A stretch of DNA of 64,000 bases from Diadophis punctatus similis (lineage: Eukaryota; Chordata; Lepidosauria; Squamata; Dipsadidae). Below are positions 36,311 to 48,879 of this stretch, one piece after another; position 1 is the first letter of the stretch, and each line of letters starts with the position of its first letter. Below the pieces are notes generated by a model, which did no database searches, was not told the DNA's origin, and worked only from the letters and a program-made list of their open reading frames with translations. The position numbers were made by a program, and so were the translations under genes. Location: contig JALIGW010000010.1 in the NCBI GenBank assembly GCA_023053685.1, forward strand, positions 6,920,596 to 6,984,595, read 5' to 3'.

Positions 36311-39300
36311 GTCCACTAAATTTTACATTTTGATAAGTACATTTCACCAATTTCAATGAAAATATGGAAATACTGAGACAAAATATGAGTTCTTTTAGTG
36401 TCAGTAATCTTTTAATTAGCCTTTGCTAACATAGTGGGTGAACTGAGTCATACTCCTCTAAGGATTATTTATATCTTTTTAATCTTTTCTAAAGTTCATC
36501 AAGTAATTTTTTCAAAAGCTTGCATCATATTGGAAAATTTATTTTAGAGAAAATCCTGAATTAAGAGTCTCTTTGTGTTTCTTCTTCTGGAGTGGAGATT
36601 TTATTTTCTTTTTAACAAGAGAAGACAAAGTAGATATGGGGAGAAAAACAAGTTAATTTATTAATGAGAATAAATGGAGCAGAAGGTTGTTTTCTCCTGA
36701 GAGACTCAATAGTCTTGCTGACAGTTTCCTGAACTGAAAATAAATTGCTGATTACTAGGTACATAACTGGGAAAATAGTAGCATCTTGGACTCTGGCTAA
36801 GACAAGCAAGATGATTTAGTTTTGTTAGAGTGGCCTACTATGTGGTAGCAGGTAGAATTTTGGAGACTAGGGAGGAATGGGAGTTATACTGGCCTACTAT
36901 AATTCTACCTTTCTGAAAAGATGATTTATGCACAGTATTTTTAGTGTTCCAGATGGTAGAACTATTCTGGAGAGGTGATGGATTGGTACAGACAGTCCAC
37001 TGTAGGAGGCTGATGGGTCTGCTTTGGTGATGTTCCTTCCACCATTGAGCAATTCTGTCAAATCCTGATTGACCTATAAAATAGGAAATGGGCCGTGCAA
37101 TAGAAACAACCATCTTTTAATGGTCTTTCCTGCTGAGTACAGTTAATCAAATTGCCTGGTTTTCAAAGAAGCTGTTGACAAAAAAGTGAAAAGGACTAGA
37201 GTGCTGTTAGCAAAACAAAAACAAAAAAACCTCATTTGAAAGACTAGCCTATGACAGCGATGCTATTAAAGAAATCTTTTGTCTCTGCTGCTACTGTGTC
37301 TCATCAAAGCTGAGCAGTTTAGCAATCTGGGTAGACAGAAGCCTATTGAATTCTGGTACACAAGAATAAAGATCACAAAAAAGCATATTGTAATACATTT
37401 CCCCCAGAATTTACTGTTCAAATTACTCATCTCCATGGTGACCTGAATGTTGTGCTTGATACAAATTGAGTTAATATCTTCTTGGTTTTATAATGGAACT
37501 TATCGGCATCAACAGGAATCTTTGAAAGGGGAGACTTTCAGGATGTATGTTTCTTGAGTTATGAAAATGCATACATTAGTAATAGAAGAAGAGCTTAGAG
37601 TTGATTGAATATTTTTAAAAGGCAGTATTTTTTAAAAAATAGTGAGATCTTGTTTATAAAAAAAACTTTTGGCTTAATATCTTAAATATTCCATCTTCCA
37701 TCTTGTCAAAATCAATATCTCAAATATCCCATATTATCTAACAACTTTATGAAAACTCTCAAACTCTCTTCCATGATGATTTCTTGCCAGTATATGAATG
37801 ACCAAAATTATACCATTCTTTTCCAAATATAAACTCAAAGATGCTGAGTTATTTTGGAGATAGGGTTGGGATAAATGGGGGAATAAAGAATCTGAAACTT
37901 AACTGAGGAGAGACAGAAGGCACAACTTATAAAAATGGTAACCTATCTGGATACAGATCTCTGAAATATTTGGGACATCTTCTGATAAGGAGAGGTGACT
38001 AAAAGCATACTTTATTAGACTAATCTAGTTTGCTAATTGCATATCTAGTTATAATTGTTAGAATTAGCTTCATCTTCTATGTAAAAGTTAGACTACTGTG
38101 GTACACAGTATTCTGAGTAGCTTCTAGAGCTTAGGTTTTGGTTTATGTGAAACAAACCTAAAATTTATAAATTATGTTAAAACTTAATATTTTTTTATAT
38201 TTACCAGCCTAAAGAACCAGGGTAACCCTTATGATTTTAAGATTAGATCATGTTAAACATTAGCTTTAATTGTCTCTTATCCTATCCATTTATAAGATAT
38301 TAAAATACTTGAAAATAATTTAGACTGGTAAACATGAAAAAGAGACTTTGGGGCTTTGGAGATATCTTATAATTTCATAGGGTTTTCCCATTCATCATGT
38401 TGATATACTTAGAATAACATTTACTTTATACTCAAATATTTTAAATATAAAATTAATACTCTTATTAATATTCTTACAATAAAAATATTTTTATTATAAT
38501 ATTCTTAAGATGTTTCTATTCTGAATAATGATAATGACTCATTATGATACTGAGTCTCATCTGAATTATTCATTTGTCCAATTTATATTCCAACTTTCCT
38601 TTAGAAATTCAAGCCAAACTTCCTTTCTTTTGAATCCATAATGCAGAGCCTTATGTACATTACAAGAAACAAAACCAGCTCTGGTTTTCCCGTGTGAATG
38701 CTTGTCTAGTTAAACAATAGCTTCCCCTTCTCCCCACTCCTGGATGATCACATTGTCCAATTATGAGACATTCTTTTGTTATGGGAACAGTCCATTTCTT
38801 TCTCAAGCACCTGCAGTGGTGACCTTGATGGTTGCCAGTTTCTCACGGTCCACACACATATTCTCAGAATTCTAATTTTCCCTTCCCTCCCCACAGTTCA
38901 TTCACAAGTTGAAAAGCATTAAGGTTTGGAAGAAGCAAAGTGTTCAATCTTGACAGTTTCATACAAAATGTATTCCATTCCAAAATATATTTCAAATATC
39001 ACAGTTTTGCTCCACTTTCTTTTAAGCAAATTCTGCATCAGTTTTGATATCTTTCTATCTCTAATATATCTCAGTGAAACATAAGAAGTTAGAAGTTTGA
39101 TATGGGAGATTAAGCTGAATCTAGCATTAACTTGTCATTACAAAGAAGGATTGGGACATATAAAAGTACAAATGTAAGACCCATATTTCCTCCTGTTTCT
39201 TTCCAGGTTCTGCATTTCATTATCTTCTATAGCACTGTTGATTGCAGCAGCATAAAGTCTAATTGCTGGTCACATCTTATCTATGACAGTCCTTCCCTAA

Positions 39301-40339
39301 GTCTTTTCTCTTTTATTTATCTGCTTCCATTTCATGATGTGCCTAATTAGCTTGCTGGGACACTACATACCATATTCCTGAGATGCCAGTTTAATTATTC
39401 TGAACTCCTCAGACACACTCCCTGTAGAGATAATTAGAATGATATGGAGTTTTTTGCAATTTCCATTCTCTTGGTGCATCAAAGATTATTTTAATCTTTT
39501 TAATAATAATGCTTGGCCTACCATTTATATCAGGTGACTGGGAGCCAAATGCATTTCAATGGATAAAATACATAAAGAATAGCTAGAAAGGGCATACGAA
39601 TCTTAAGAAGTCAAAATTTTGTAGGCTCAGTTAATATTCTTTGTAACAGGGAGCTCACTGTACCAGAATAAGTAAGGAATACAGCTTTCTGGTGTAGGCA
39701 GAGCTGCATACCCACATACCCCCAAACTCAGCTTCTACATCTTTGTGACAATGGGTACAGTCTCATGTTTTTTAGACACTCAATCCAAATGAAAGCTTGA
39801 AGTTAGTCTAATAGGTAGATGCCACTACCAGAAAAGGCCCCATCTTTGTCTTCAGCTGCTTTTAAATAAATGTGCTTTCTCATCTAAAGCAAACTAAACT
39901 CTGATAGCACTACTCTTGTATATTCTTATTGCTCAAAGCAGTGTTTCCACATTTTTAACATATTAGCTTTGATTTTAAGGCAGACTATTGTATGTTTCAT
40001 TATGTGCAAAACACAATAAAAAGAAAAGTTGTCAGTTGTATCCTGCAAGCATATTTACTTCATTTAATTTAATTTTTCACATTGGTCAACAGTTGAAGAT
40101 CTTAGTGTTAAAGATATGAAAAGCAGCAATGAATCTCATTAAGATTTTTAAGTCTAATCCAAAAAACAAATATTTTCCCCATGAAAATAAAATAAAACTA
40201 GAAAATGAAGTTGTAGCTGTTCTGCTTAAAGAAAATTAATATAGTAAATCTAATTGTTCACATCTAGAAATCAGCTTAAAACTTTTTCAGAATACATTGC
40301 CTTTAACTTTCTCTAGGTGAAAGATAATAAAAAAATTCA
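36311..40339. other. Intronic sequence without recognised features
   Basis: Four kilobases of AT-rich DNA with no reading frame resembling a known protein, no LINE or LTR text I recognise and no RNA gene. It is the longest quiet stretch in the window and probably unique intron or very old repeats. Confidence 0.55.
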
Positions 40340-40411
40340 ATCAGAATAGAGCTGGAAGGGACCTTGGAGATCTTCTAGTCCAACCCTCTACTCAAACAGG
40401 AGACCCTATAC

Positions 40412-40948
40412 CAGTGGTGGTGAACCTTTTTCGGCTCGCGTGCCAAAAAGGAGGGGGGGCGCTCTCGCGCGCGCTCGCGTGCCCACATCCATTCCCTCCC
40501 CCCCACGCATGCGCACAACACCCCCCCATGCTGCCCCCTGCGCATGTGCACCCCCCCACCCCCACGCAAAGGCTTACCGGAGCCTGGGACGACGAAACCG
40601 GCAAACCGGAAGTGCGAAAAAACGCACTTCCGGTTTGCCGGTGTGCTGTTTTTTGCACTCCGGAGGGTTCAGGGAAGCTCCCTGAAGCTCCGGAATGCAA
40701 AAAACTACAAAACGGACAAACCGGAAGTGCGGAAAAGTGCACTTCCGGTTTGTCCATTTTGTAGTTTTTTGCATTCCGGAGCTTCAGGGAGCTTCCCTGA
40801 ACCCTCTGGAGTGCAAAAAACAGCACACCGGCAAACCGGAAGTGCGTTTTTTCGCACTTCCGGTTTGCCGGTGGGGAACCCTCGCGTGCCGGCTTCTATG
40901 GCTCCGCGTGCCACCTCTGGCACGCGTGCCATAGGTTCGCCACCACGG
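40412..40948. mobile_element. Palindromic hAT-type MITE, 8-bp TSD
   Basis: Ends cagtggtggtgaacc and ggttcgccaccacgg are inverted repeats, and ccctatac flanks both sides (40404-40411 and 40949-40956), an 8-bp duplication as expected of hAT elements. The 537-bp interior is built of inverted repeats around aaaccggaagtgcg/cgcacttccggttt, so nearly the whole element can fold back. No coding capacity. Confidence 0.85.
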
Positions 40949-41268
40949 CCCTATACCATTTCAGATCAGTGGCTGTCCAGTCTTTTCTTAAAAACCTCCA
41001 GTCATGAAGCCCCTGCAACTTCTGAAGGAAAGCTGTTCCACTGATTAATTGTCCTCACTGTTAGGAAGTTTTTCCTTAATTCCAGTTGCTTCTCTCCTTG
41101 ATTAGTTTCCATCCATTTTTTCTTGTCTTGCCTTCTGATGCATTGGAAAATAAGTTGACCCCCTCTTCTTTCTGGCAGCACCTAAAATACTGAAATACTG
41201 CTATCATGTCACCCCTAATTATTTAGACTAGCCAAACCCAAAATCTGCAGCCGTCTTTCATATGGTTT

Positions 41269-42490
41269 TGAAGGACGTTAGCACCCACCCCTCTCCTAGA
41301 AAAATGAAATATCCTAGGAAATATTGAAAAGGAAGAATATGTTTTCCTGGATGAGAAAAGGAGAAACATGTTCTAAAGACAAAGCAGTTTCCTGCAGATC
41401 CCTGCCCCCCCTTCAGCTCCAGGGTGATGGGATTAAGACCTTCACCCTTAGGACATGATAGGATTAGCCTTCTACCCATCTCACCACATGGCACCTGGGA
41501 AGATTGCATCAGCCAGCAAGGCTCAAGCAAACTTGGACTCGGGACAGCCTACAGAGTTGCCCCTGCATTGGCCCATGGGAGTCTGACAGCCAATCAGAGT
41601 GCATTTCTTGCACAGGAGCAGGAGGCCCCGGGGCGGGGCCCAAGAGAGGGCATAAAACCAAGGGACTCATTGACACATGCAGGCATACACACATTTCCCA
41701 TGTTTTTCCATGCTTTAAATTAAAATTTTGAGGTACTCACCTTCTTTCCAAGCAGCCTTTGAGCTCAAAACTCAAAACTCCTTTAAAACCTAGTTCCAAA
41801 TGCCTAGCTCCAGAAAAACTTACCCACAGACTGCTGCTAGCAAGGGAATCTTACTTGGGCAAGGTCCATTGGTTAGGTTAGCTTGGAGTCCCATCTCTTG
41901 GGTGCCAAATTGTTGTAAGGAATATCCTTCTGGGTTCAGTTTCAAGTGGGGAAAAAGACACTGGATTCATGGTAGTTGCTTGGAAAGAAGGTTTAATGGT
42001 GGACAGGAACACATGGCATGAGTTCCTGAACAGAAAAGGTGGATCACATGCTTCAAGATGTTGGGTGAAGAAAAAGAAAAGAAGAGATTCCGAGTCCCTT
42101 GGTTTTATGTCCTCTCTTGGGCCCCGCCCCAGGGCCTCCTGCTCCTGTGCAAGAAATGCACTCTGATTGGCTGTCAGACTCCCATGGGGCCATGCAGGGG
42201 CAACTCTGTAGGCTGTCCCGAGTCCAAGTTTGCTTGAGCCTTGCTGGCTGATGCAATCTTCCCAGGTGCCATGTGGTGAGATGGGTAGAGGGCTAATCCT
42301 ATCATGTCCTAAGGGTGAAGGTCTTAATCCCACCACCCTGGAGCTGAAGGGGGGCAGGGAGCTGCAGGGAGCTGCTTTGTCTTTAGAACATGTTTCTCCT
42401 TTTCTCATCCAAGAAAACATACTCTTCCTTTTCAATATTTCCTAGGATGTTTCATTTTTCTAGGAGAGGGGTTGGTGCTAACTTCCTTCA
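41269..42490. mobile_element. Element with inverted LTR-like arms, 4-bp TSD
   Basis: About 400-bp arms (41269-41669 and 42092-42490) are inverted copies starting tgaagga(c/a)gttagcacc; gttt flanks both sides (41265-41268 and 42491-42494). The arms look like LTR U3 regions: gccaatcagagtgcatttc and a cataaaacc TATA-like box. Beside the right-hand, minus-strand LTR, at about 41885-41905, the minus-strand text tggcacccaagagatggga resembles a primer-binding site three bases after an LTR end in aaca. No genes inside. Confidence 0.7.
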
Positions 42491-43482
42491 GTTTAGTCTC
42501 CAGGCCTTTGATCATCTAAGTTGCTCTTCTTTGAACTTTTTCCAAAGTCTCAACATCTTTTTTGTAGTATGGTGACCAAAATTGGTGGCAGTATTCCAGG
42601 TGTGATCTTACTAGGGTTTTATAAAGCGGCACTAATATTTCATGTAATCTTGATTCTATGCCTCTGTTTATACAACCCAGGATTGTATTAGCTTTTTTTG
42701 CTGCTGCCACACACTGCTGGCTCATGTTTAAGTGATCGTCCACTAAGACTCCAAGATCCCTCTCACAGTTACTGTTTTTGAGCCAGGTTTCGCCACTCTG
42801 TACTTATGCTTTTTCCTGCCTAAGTGTAAAACCTTGCTTTTCTCCATATTAAATTTCATGTTGTTGGATAGGGCCCATTGTTCAAGTCTGTCAAGATCTT
42901 TTTGGATCCTGAGGGACTTCCGGTTGGCTCCGCTGCATCGAGGACGCTCCTCGTCGAGCGCCTAATCCCAGGCTCCGTAAAGCCACCAGAACAGCTGTCT
43001 GGCGGCTTGAAAATCTTCTCCCCGGGCACAGGGGAGAGATGAGAGCCAACAGGCAATGGTAGAGCCCCCCTAGTGCCCCAGGAGAAAATCTGGGGTGCAA
43101 AGGGTGAGGGCTCCCCAGGTAGCCTGTCATCTGCTCCGGGACCTGGGATGCCTCCACTTTTGCGGAGCAAGATGCCGCGAACAATTCTGCCTTCAATATG
43201 GGATTTTTAACAATTTGACTACAGCAGACAGAAAAAACCAGGAGACTTGGATGGCAATTACCTTAACTTAACTCCAATGTTGATTCTTTATTTTGGAAAT
43301 GACTAATTGAGTTAATGAGTAACAAAATGGCAATTGAAGCTTCAAAGGGCGTGAAAGTGAAAGCTAAATGGAAAGTTTCATTTCGCTAGCAGCCCTCTGT
43401 TTGAAAATTGTCTGACTTTGATGAACTTTCTCTTCTCTTTCTGATTTTGGACTAAAATAAAAAGTCTAATTTTAAATTTTAA

Positions 43483-44664
43483 ATGGCTTTAAAATCTGGA
43501 AAGACTGTTTTTAACAAAGGATTTGAGTATCCTCCTGCTTACATTTCAAGAATGCAACCTACTGTCTATTCAACACCCCCACAGACTTTAACGCCTGAAA
43601 AGTTATTTGAAGCTTTAAAAGTTATGAAGAATGAACTTGTTACGGAATTTAATCTAAAAATTAATGAAATTAATGAAAAAATACAGGCTGTTTCAGAGGA
43701 GATTGCTACTCAACACCAGCAATTAAGGGAAGATATGTTATTTGCATTTAAAGGACTGGTAGGAAATATGGAAATTCTGGAAGAGGAGGTGGAAGAAATT
43801 AAACAGTCTGTGATAACTTTGGGTGAAAATATAGGGAAGACTCAAAATAAAATTGAAAATTATGAAGTTGAGGTGTTAATGATTCAATATAGAAATATGG
43901 AGTTTGCTTTAAGTGTAAGAGGTGTAAAAGAGAAAAAACAAGAAGATCTAAAAGAAAGGATGTTGGAGGCATTTGTGCACACGTTAGGAGCGACAAAAGC
44001 GGAATTGGGTATGCAAATTGATAAGATATATCGTGTTAACTCCTGGGTGGCTAAACAGAAACATCTGCCAAGAGATATCGTAATATATTTTACCACAAGG
44101 ACATTACGTAATGAAATCCTACAGGCAACTTTCAAGAACAAGCTCCAGGTAGATGGACAGGAGGTAATGACATTGAAAGAAATTCCTCCTAAAATGTTGA
44201 GAGCCAGAAAGGGTTATGCCTTTCTGGTGGATGAATTGAAAAAACAGCAAATACAGTATAGATGGGAGGCTCCAACTGGGATAGCGGTGATACACCTGGG
44301 AAAGAGATATCGGCTCAATACGATATTGAAAGCAAGTGATTTTTATGTAAAAGTTTTAAAGGCCGACATATCCAAAATACCAGAAGGAAGAAGAATGAAG
44401 GAAGTAATGGAAGATGAGAGAGGAGAGTCGTCGACAGTTGTCCAAATGGGAGGAGTTTTGATGAGTCAAGGTGATTTACAAAACCAGAGTGATGTTTATA
44501 ATGTGGAAGAAGAGACAAAGGATCAGAGTCAGACCAGAGCAGTGGCTATATGTAAGGAAGTATCAAGACAACAACAACCTAAGCTGACAACTCAAGAAAT
44601 TAATAAACCACAAGTGTGTGCAAGAGTTAGATCTAAAGCTCGAATGAGAAGAAGGAATGATTAG
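43483..44664 (+). CDS. L1 ORF1 protein, intact, in a half-L1
   Basis: 393 residues, no stops. Residues about 30-125 form a heptad-rich coiled coil (KINEINEKIQAVSEEIATQH, then ILEEEVEEIKQSVITLGENI); about 135-240 form the RRM-like domain (MEFALSVRGVKEKKQEDLKE, IDKIYRVNS, RDIVIYFTTRTLRNEIL); about 240-310 is the C-terminal domain (YRWEAPTGIAVIHLGKRYRL). The last 80 residues are polar and end in a basic cluster (ARVRSKARMRRRND). L1 ORF1p is a trimeric RNA-binding chaperone needed for retrotransposition. The start lies 570 bp into the element, after a leader; no earlier in-frame Met is seen. Confidence 0.85.
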   Translation: MALKSGKTVFNKGFEYPPAYISRMQPTVYSTPPQTLTPEKLFEALKVMKNELVTEFNLKINEINEKIQAVSEEIATQHQQLREDMLFAFKGLVGNMEILEEEVEEIKQSVITLGENIGKTQNKIENYEVEVLMIQYRNMEFALSVRGVKEKKQEDLKERMLEAFVHTLGATKAELGMQIDKIYRVNSWVAKQKHLPRDIVIYFTTRTLRNEILQATFKNKLQVDGQEVMTLKEIPPKMLRARKGYAFLVDELKKQQIQYRWEAPTGIAVIHLGKRYRLNTILKASDFYVKVLKADISKIPEGRRMKEVMEDERGESSTVVQMGGVLMSQGDLQNQSDVYNVEEETKDQSQTRAVAICKEVSRQQQPKLTTQEINKPQVCARVRSKARMRRRND

Positions 44665-44761
44665 AACTTGGTTTCAGTATGGGTAGTCATAGGCCAGATG
44701 GAGAGAAGATTAAAAATTGGTATTTTGCAGTAAGATGTTAATTTGACAATACAAATAAAAG

Positions 44762-45620
44762 GAAGATTCATTTATTATCGAGGAAATGACGCTGATGGTT
44801 ATGCATCTGGCCGAGATGGCGAAAGAAAGATTTCTTTTTTTTTCTTCTTTTTCTTATTATATTTTAAAGATTATATAAATGAAAGACACATAGAGGAATG
44901 GACTAAAAAATTCTTTTTGACTACTTTTAAAAGGTTCTGAGTTATATGGAATTAAAGATTTAGAATAATTGTGAAATTAATAATTTGATATATTGGAATG
45001 TTAGTTTATTAATAATTTGCCTGATTTTTAGATTATGCTTAAAAGGTTTTGAGTAATAAGGAGTTAAAGAATTAGAGAAATTTTGAAATTAATAATTTGT
45101 TAGTATATTTTAATTTTATGTTTATTGAGGAGGTATAGCATCGGAAGAAGGAAGATCCATTTATCATCGAGGAAATGACACTGATGGTTGTGTATCTGGT
45201 TGAAATGGCGAAAGAAAGATTTCTTATTTTTCTTCTTTTTTATTATTATATTTTAAAGACTATATAAATGAAAGATACATAGTGGAATGGATTAAAAAAT
45301 TTTTTGACTATTTTTAAAAAGGTTTTGAATTATATGGAATTAAAGATTTAGAATAATTGTGAAATTAATAATTTGATATATTGGAATGGTAGTTTATTAA
45401 TAATATGCCTGATTTTTAGACTATGTTTAAAAGGTTTTGAGTAACAAGGAGTTAAAGATCTAGAGAAATTTTGAAATTAACAATTAATAATTTGATATAT
45501 TGGAATGGTAGTTTATTAATAATATGCCTGATTTTTAGACTATGTTTAAAAGGTTTTGAGTAACAAGGAGTTAAAGATCTAGAGAAATTTTGAAATTAAA
45601 AATTTGTTAGTATATTTTAA
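44762..45620 (+). repeat. Tandem duplications in the half-L1 3' UTR
   Basis: Text from gaagattcatttattatcg at 44762 returns as gaagatccatttatcatcg at 45151, a period of 389 bp. Within the second copy the block starting tttgatatattggaatggt is repeated again after about 120 bp (45372 and 45490). Downstream, 45667-45750 is almost pure G/A/T with many GGG runs, of a kind that could form quadruplexes. Confidence 0.8.
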
Positions 45621-45889
45621 TTTTATCTTTATTGAATATTATACCCTGTGCTTTTTCTGGGAAGTCGGGTGGGTGGGTGGGTGAGAGGGGGAGGGAGGGA
45701 GGATGGGGGAAGGGGAGGGGGTTGGGGGGAAGGGGGGGAGAAAAAGAGAAAAATGTTTGTACTTTGTACTAATAAAACTTTTTGAATAAAAAAAAGATCT
45801 TTTTGGATCCTGAGCTTGTCTTCTGGGTTGTTGGCTATTCGTGCCAGCTTAGTGTCATATGCAAATTTGATGAGTCCCCCTTTTATTCC

Positions 45890-48430
<2,541 letters not shown>

Positions 48431-48462
48431 AGAGTTATATATTAACAACCCAAAGTGGAGTA

Positions 48463-48737
48463 TGTTAGGACTCTGTTCAAACGATTGGGTTTGCTAATAT
48501 ATGAACAAGCCACAAATCAATGTTTATGTGAATATTGCTTTAAATGCATTGTAGGCTGATTACTATAAAAGGGAGCAAGAGAGCATGCTCATTCAGTGCT
48601 CTGTCGATTTCCTGCTGATTATCTCTGCTGATTATCTCTGCTGCTTCACTGTTGAGTAATTGACTTCGTGTCTGTGTGAAAGTACTGTGAAGAGCTGCAG
48701 CTTTGTTAGCTGTAATCTTTGTTTGCTAGTTAAAACA
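48463..48737 (+). repeat. 3' LTR of copia 2, left part
   Basis: Begins tgttaggactctg after the polypurine tract. It contains ctataaaaggga, a TATA-like box, at about 48565, and a short tandem ctgctgattatctctg near 48615. The remaining 158 bp of the LTR lie at 58994-59151. Combined length is about 433 bp. Confidence 0.7.
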
Positions 48738-48879
48738 TAAGGTGACCAACTTTTTTACAATGAAAAGGAGGACAAATAAATTGAAAAAAAAATCGTAAAT
48801 AAAAGAAACATTTTATTCATTGCAACAATAATACACCATAATATGATATATGCATAATAAAAACATTTGTAACATTTTA

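Larger units (their letters stand above)
42914..45793 (+). mobile_element. HAL1-like L1: ORF1 only, complete, 19-bp TSD
   Basis: Flanked by gatctttttggatcctgag at 42895-42913 and 45796-45814. It has a GC-rich 5' leader (42914-43200), one intact ORF1, a long 3' UTR with tandem repeats, a G-rich tract, aataaaac and a terminal A-run. No ORF2 is present. This is the layout of half-L1 (HAL1) elements known from mammals, mobilised by L1 ORF2p in trans. The clean duplication and the intact ORF suggest a fairly young insertion into the older CR1. Confidence 0.85.
40340..45889 (-). mobile_element. CR1 LINE 3' part, opened by three insertions
   Basis: The CR1 3' end (tggaagggaccttggagatc) is at about 40352. 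ORF2 text continues at 40957-41264, 42495-42913 (encoding LNMSQQCVAAAKKANTILGC, then HLEYCHQFWSPYYKKD) and 45815-45889, where the complement of ttggctattcgtgccagc lies in the RT coding region. Breaks: hAT-type MITE at 40412, LTR foldback at 41269, HAL1-like element at 42914. The 5' side stops at about 45889 against copia 2. Confidence 0.8.

Noticed and set aside
40375..40934. Several overlapping frames of 60-166 codons in the CCGGAAGTGCG region
   Set aside because: They arise from the inverted repeats of a MITE, read in all frames; no protein family recognised.
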